Source: Notospermus geniculatus (Eukaryota > Nemertea > Pilidiophora > Heteronemertea > Lineidae). Taken from it: a stretch of 64,000 nt of DNA. Under the pieces are notes generated by a model. That model saw only the letters and a list, made by a program, of their open reading frames with translations, searched no databases and had not been told where the DNA came from. Below are positions 62,260 through 64,000 of the stretch, in pieces. Position numbers and translations under genes: made by a program. Numbering within the stretch: the stretch's first letter is position 1; each line of letters starts with the position of its first letter. The DNA lies in NCBI GenBank assembly GCA_002633025.1, contig NMRB01000043.1, positions 447,146-511,145 on the forward strand, given 5' to 3'.

Positions 62260-62815
62260 GTACATGTACACGTATTGCATGATGGATCTGACAAAGATAA
62301 CCAACTCAATGAAATTATTGCCAACAACCATCCAACGTGATGTCGAACCAAAGAAAATGAGAGAGATGAACTGGGAAAGTTTCCGTGAGGTATAACTGTC
62401 CCGATTGTTTGTGACTCCAGAAGAATTGAGGGGAAGTGTTGAACAAGCAATGACCAGGAGTGGCCGCATAGAAACTCCGCTAGCGCTAGCGGAGCCCATC
62501 TGCCGATAGTGCTGTACATTTTTCCATGCATTTTAACACCGATAGGCTGTCGAAGCACTAGCGGAGTTTCTATGCGGCCGGCTCAGAGCGATTGGCACGC
62601 CATCTGAAGAGTATTTGCCAAACTGATAGAGCTGGTGAAAGGAATGAAGGAACAAAAAGCGAGAGGATTTCGAGAACAGTTTCCTTGAAATATCCAGCTC
62701 CTGAGATCCAGGTTGTGTCATTCGGCAGGGAATACCACTCTCTTGGGGCAGTCCTGAAGGTGTCCAAAAATATCACGTGAAATCGTCAGAGTTGGACCGT
62801 CAACAATTTGACGCT
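62260..62815. repeat. Direct repeat of about 0.4 kb, copy 2, interrupted
   Basis: Matches copy 1 up to CAATGACCAG (62457), is interrupted by a fold-back element, resumes at GAGCGATTGG (62586), and continues to ATTTGACGCT. It also holds 42 bp (62664-62705) absent from copy 1. Confidence 0.9.
62458..62583. mobile_element. Fold-back element with GGCCGCATAGAAACTCCGCTAG arms
   Basis: GGCCGCATAGAAACTCCGCT at the left pairs with AGCGGAGTTTCTATGCGGCC at the right; the left arm also contains the tight palindrome CTCCGCTAGCGCTAGCGGAG. About 126 bp. CAG at 62455-62457 and 62584-62586 looks like a 3-bp target duplication, judged against the empty site at 61949-61951. Non-coding. Confidence 0.88.
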
Positions 62816-63199
62816 AAGGGTAGCAATGAAGGTTCACCTTTTCAAGGAACTGACTACGTTCTCTCAGCCATCGCCAGATGTCACTCTGTATAACCCTGCC
62901 ACATGTCAACTGGTGGTGAACAGGTTACCAGCAATTTGCATCGGGGCCGCGGGCGATCGTTCAATTTGGAATACGATCGACTTGTTCAGTTTTAATCACG
63001 TCATGTCCTCTTCTTCTTGGCTGATCATGGACAGGGAAAAAAGTTCACTATCAGCCTCTTGAAGCGGTTACTTTATTGATCAAAAAGTCAATACCACAGC
63101 GGAACAGAGCAGAATATTTGGCCAGCACGTATTGCTAATTTGCCCGATCGACTGAAGGAGAACTTGCAAAGAATATCATTTTCTTATACGAAGATAAAG
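62816..63199. other. Gene-free stretch
   Basis: Nothing recognised. Confidence 0.45.
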
Positions 63200-63352
63200 T
63201 AAATTGATCGCTGCCGGCTATTTGTATTTTGCGGAACGGAACAAAGACCACCAATGACCTGGGACGGGGTTATTCCGTTCCGCAAAATACAGATTTGGAA
63301 TTGTAATCTGTATTTCGCAAAACGGAACGGAACGGAACGAAACGGAACATAA
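63200..63352. repeat. ACGGA microsatellite with an inverted repeat
   Basis: TATTTTGCGGAACGGAAC near 63225 faces TTCCGTTCCGCAAAATACAG near 63273, and a third related stretch, CTGTATTTCGCAAAACGGAA, leads into a run of ACGGA units (about 63314-63348). The pentamer has probably expanded at the end of a fold-back arm. Confidence 0.75.
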
Positions 63353-63551
63353 CGCAGGGTGAAAAAGGCGATCCGCTGATCTGCGTAGACACTGAGTATA
63401 ACTGAGTATGCACAAAAATAGATGATGTTTTTACATGTTTCAAGATGATTTCTGGGTAGATATTTTAAAAGAAGGGTCGTAGACAGCTGATGATTATAGA
63501 TTCTTTCCTGAAAAGCCTCGTCTTCGAAATTTTCAATTCCGCTTTCTAGAA

Positions 63552-64000
63552 GTGAATGCATTGTTGACCGGAAAGTGTTGCTCTCACAGTCATCCGTTTA
63601 TTTTCCTGAATGTGAGTTTTGATTATTGTGAGAGCTATTTTATTTGTTAAAAAGTATATGTCCGTACGTATGTGTTTGAAATATGAAGTCAATTTCAGTC
63701 CCACAACATTTTTCACATGAGAAAGAAGCCGTATGCTTTGTTGATCGGGCAGTTTTGCTCTCAACGTCACCCGTTTATTTCCATGAAGAGAAGTTTTGAT
63801 TGTTGTGAGACCATTTTTATATGTTAAAGTATACGTCTGTACGTATGTGTGTGAAATATCAAGTCGATTTGATGACGATAACATAGTTTTTGCAGCCTCC
63901 CAAAAAAGTTGTGTGTCAGATCAGGTTGTGGATGGGATATGGTATGCTTTGTTGATCGGGCAGTTTTGCTCTCAAAGTCACCCGTTTATTTCCATGAAGA
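63552..64000. repeat. Tandem array, about 180-210-bp units, open at the right end
   Basis: Units begin at about 63553, 63731 and 63942, each with GTATGC-type start, TTGTTGATCGGGCAGTTTTG, TCACCCGTTTATTTCCATGA, GTTTTGATTGTTGTGAGA and CGTACGTATGTGTGTGAAAT. Unit 1 is the most diverged; units 2 and 3 are nearly identical over the 60 bp visible. The array continues past the window. The minus-strand 112-codon frame across it is a translation of the repeat. Confidence 0.88.

Noticed and set aside
61648-62776. Several overlapping minus-strand frames that share peptides
   Set aside because: They are translations of the direct repeat copies in different frames, interrupted by a fold-back element; no domain.

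Overview
This window looks like nuclear DNA from a marine invertebrate animal. The evidence is one intact, intron-free metazoan forkhead gene, very low gene density, no operon-like packing, many small fold-back transposons, and strong over-representation of the palindromes TACATGTA and TAGGCCTA, which I associate from general knowledge with echinoderm, hemichordate and lophotrochozoan genomes. I cannot name the species. A 36-base N gap beside a G run, and a single N at the edge of a duplicated segment, show it is draft assembly.

The only gene I can support is at 2293-3612: a 439-residue FoxQ2-class forkhead transcription factor on the + strand. It has a complete forkhead domain, an EH1-like motif (Groucho/TLE co-repressor binding) after the domain, and an S/T-P-rich tail. 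An in-frame stop lies just before the ATG, and a CCAAT/GC/TATA arrangement lies upstream. The other ~60 kb is a gene desert on both strands: every other reading frame is short, unrecognisable, or a shadow of the gene or of a repeat. That layout suits a developmental regulator with long flanking regulatory DNA, but no individual enhancer can be called from one sequence.

The rest of the window is shaped by non-autonomous DNA transposons. I can delimit at least two dozen inverted-repeat elements. They include a four-copy family ending in GGGAG (10.7, 23.9, 30.8 and 35.8 kb); a 907-bp near-perfect palindrome with Tc1/mariner-like TA-CAGT ends (34.7 kb); two elements flanked by TTAA in piggyBac style (13.9 and 27.2 kb); two families rich in TGACGTCA-like sites, present twice each (11.7/48.5 kb and 26.5/49.4 kb); a family ending GGCCGATTTT (1.3 and 21.0 kb); and a 347-bp palindrome built of smaller palindromes (42.9 kb). 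Three insertions can be dated relative to another repeat because an uninterrupted copy of the host repeat is also present: a fold-back inside a GGGAG element (30.8 kb), a GGGAG element inside another fold-back (35.7 kb, empty counterpart at 60.3 kb), and a fold-back inside one copy of a duplicated ~0.4-kb segment (62.46 kb, empty counterpart at 61.95 kb).

Other repeats are a 33-bp minisatellite with a three-unit higher-order pattern (53.6 kb), a ~450-bp tandem duplication next to the gap (17.7-18.8 kb), an ACGGA microsatellite (63.3 kb), and a ~180-210-bp tandem array that runs off the right end. I found no CRISPR array, rRNA, convincing tRNA, virus or transposase gene, and nothing that I would call a new multi-gene system.
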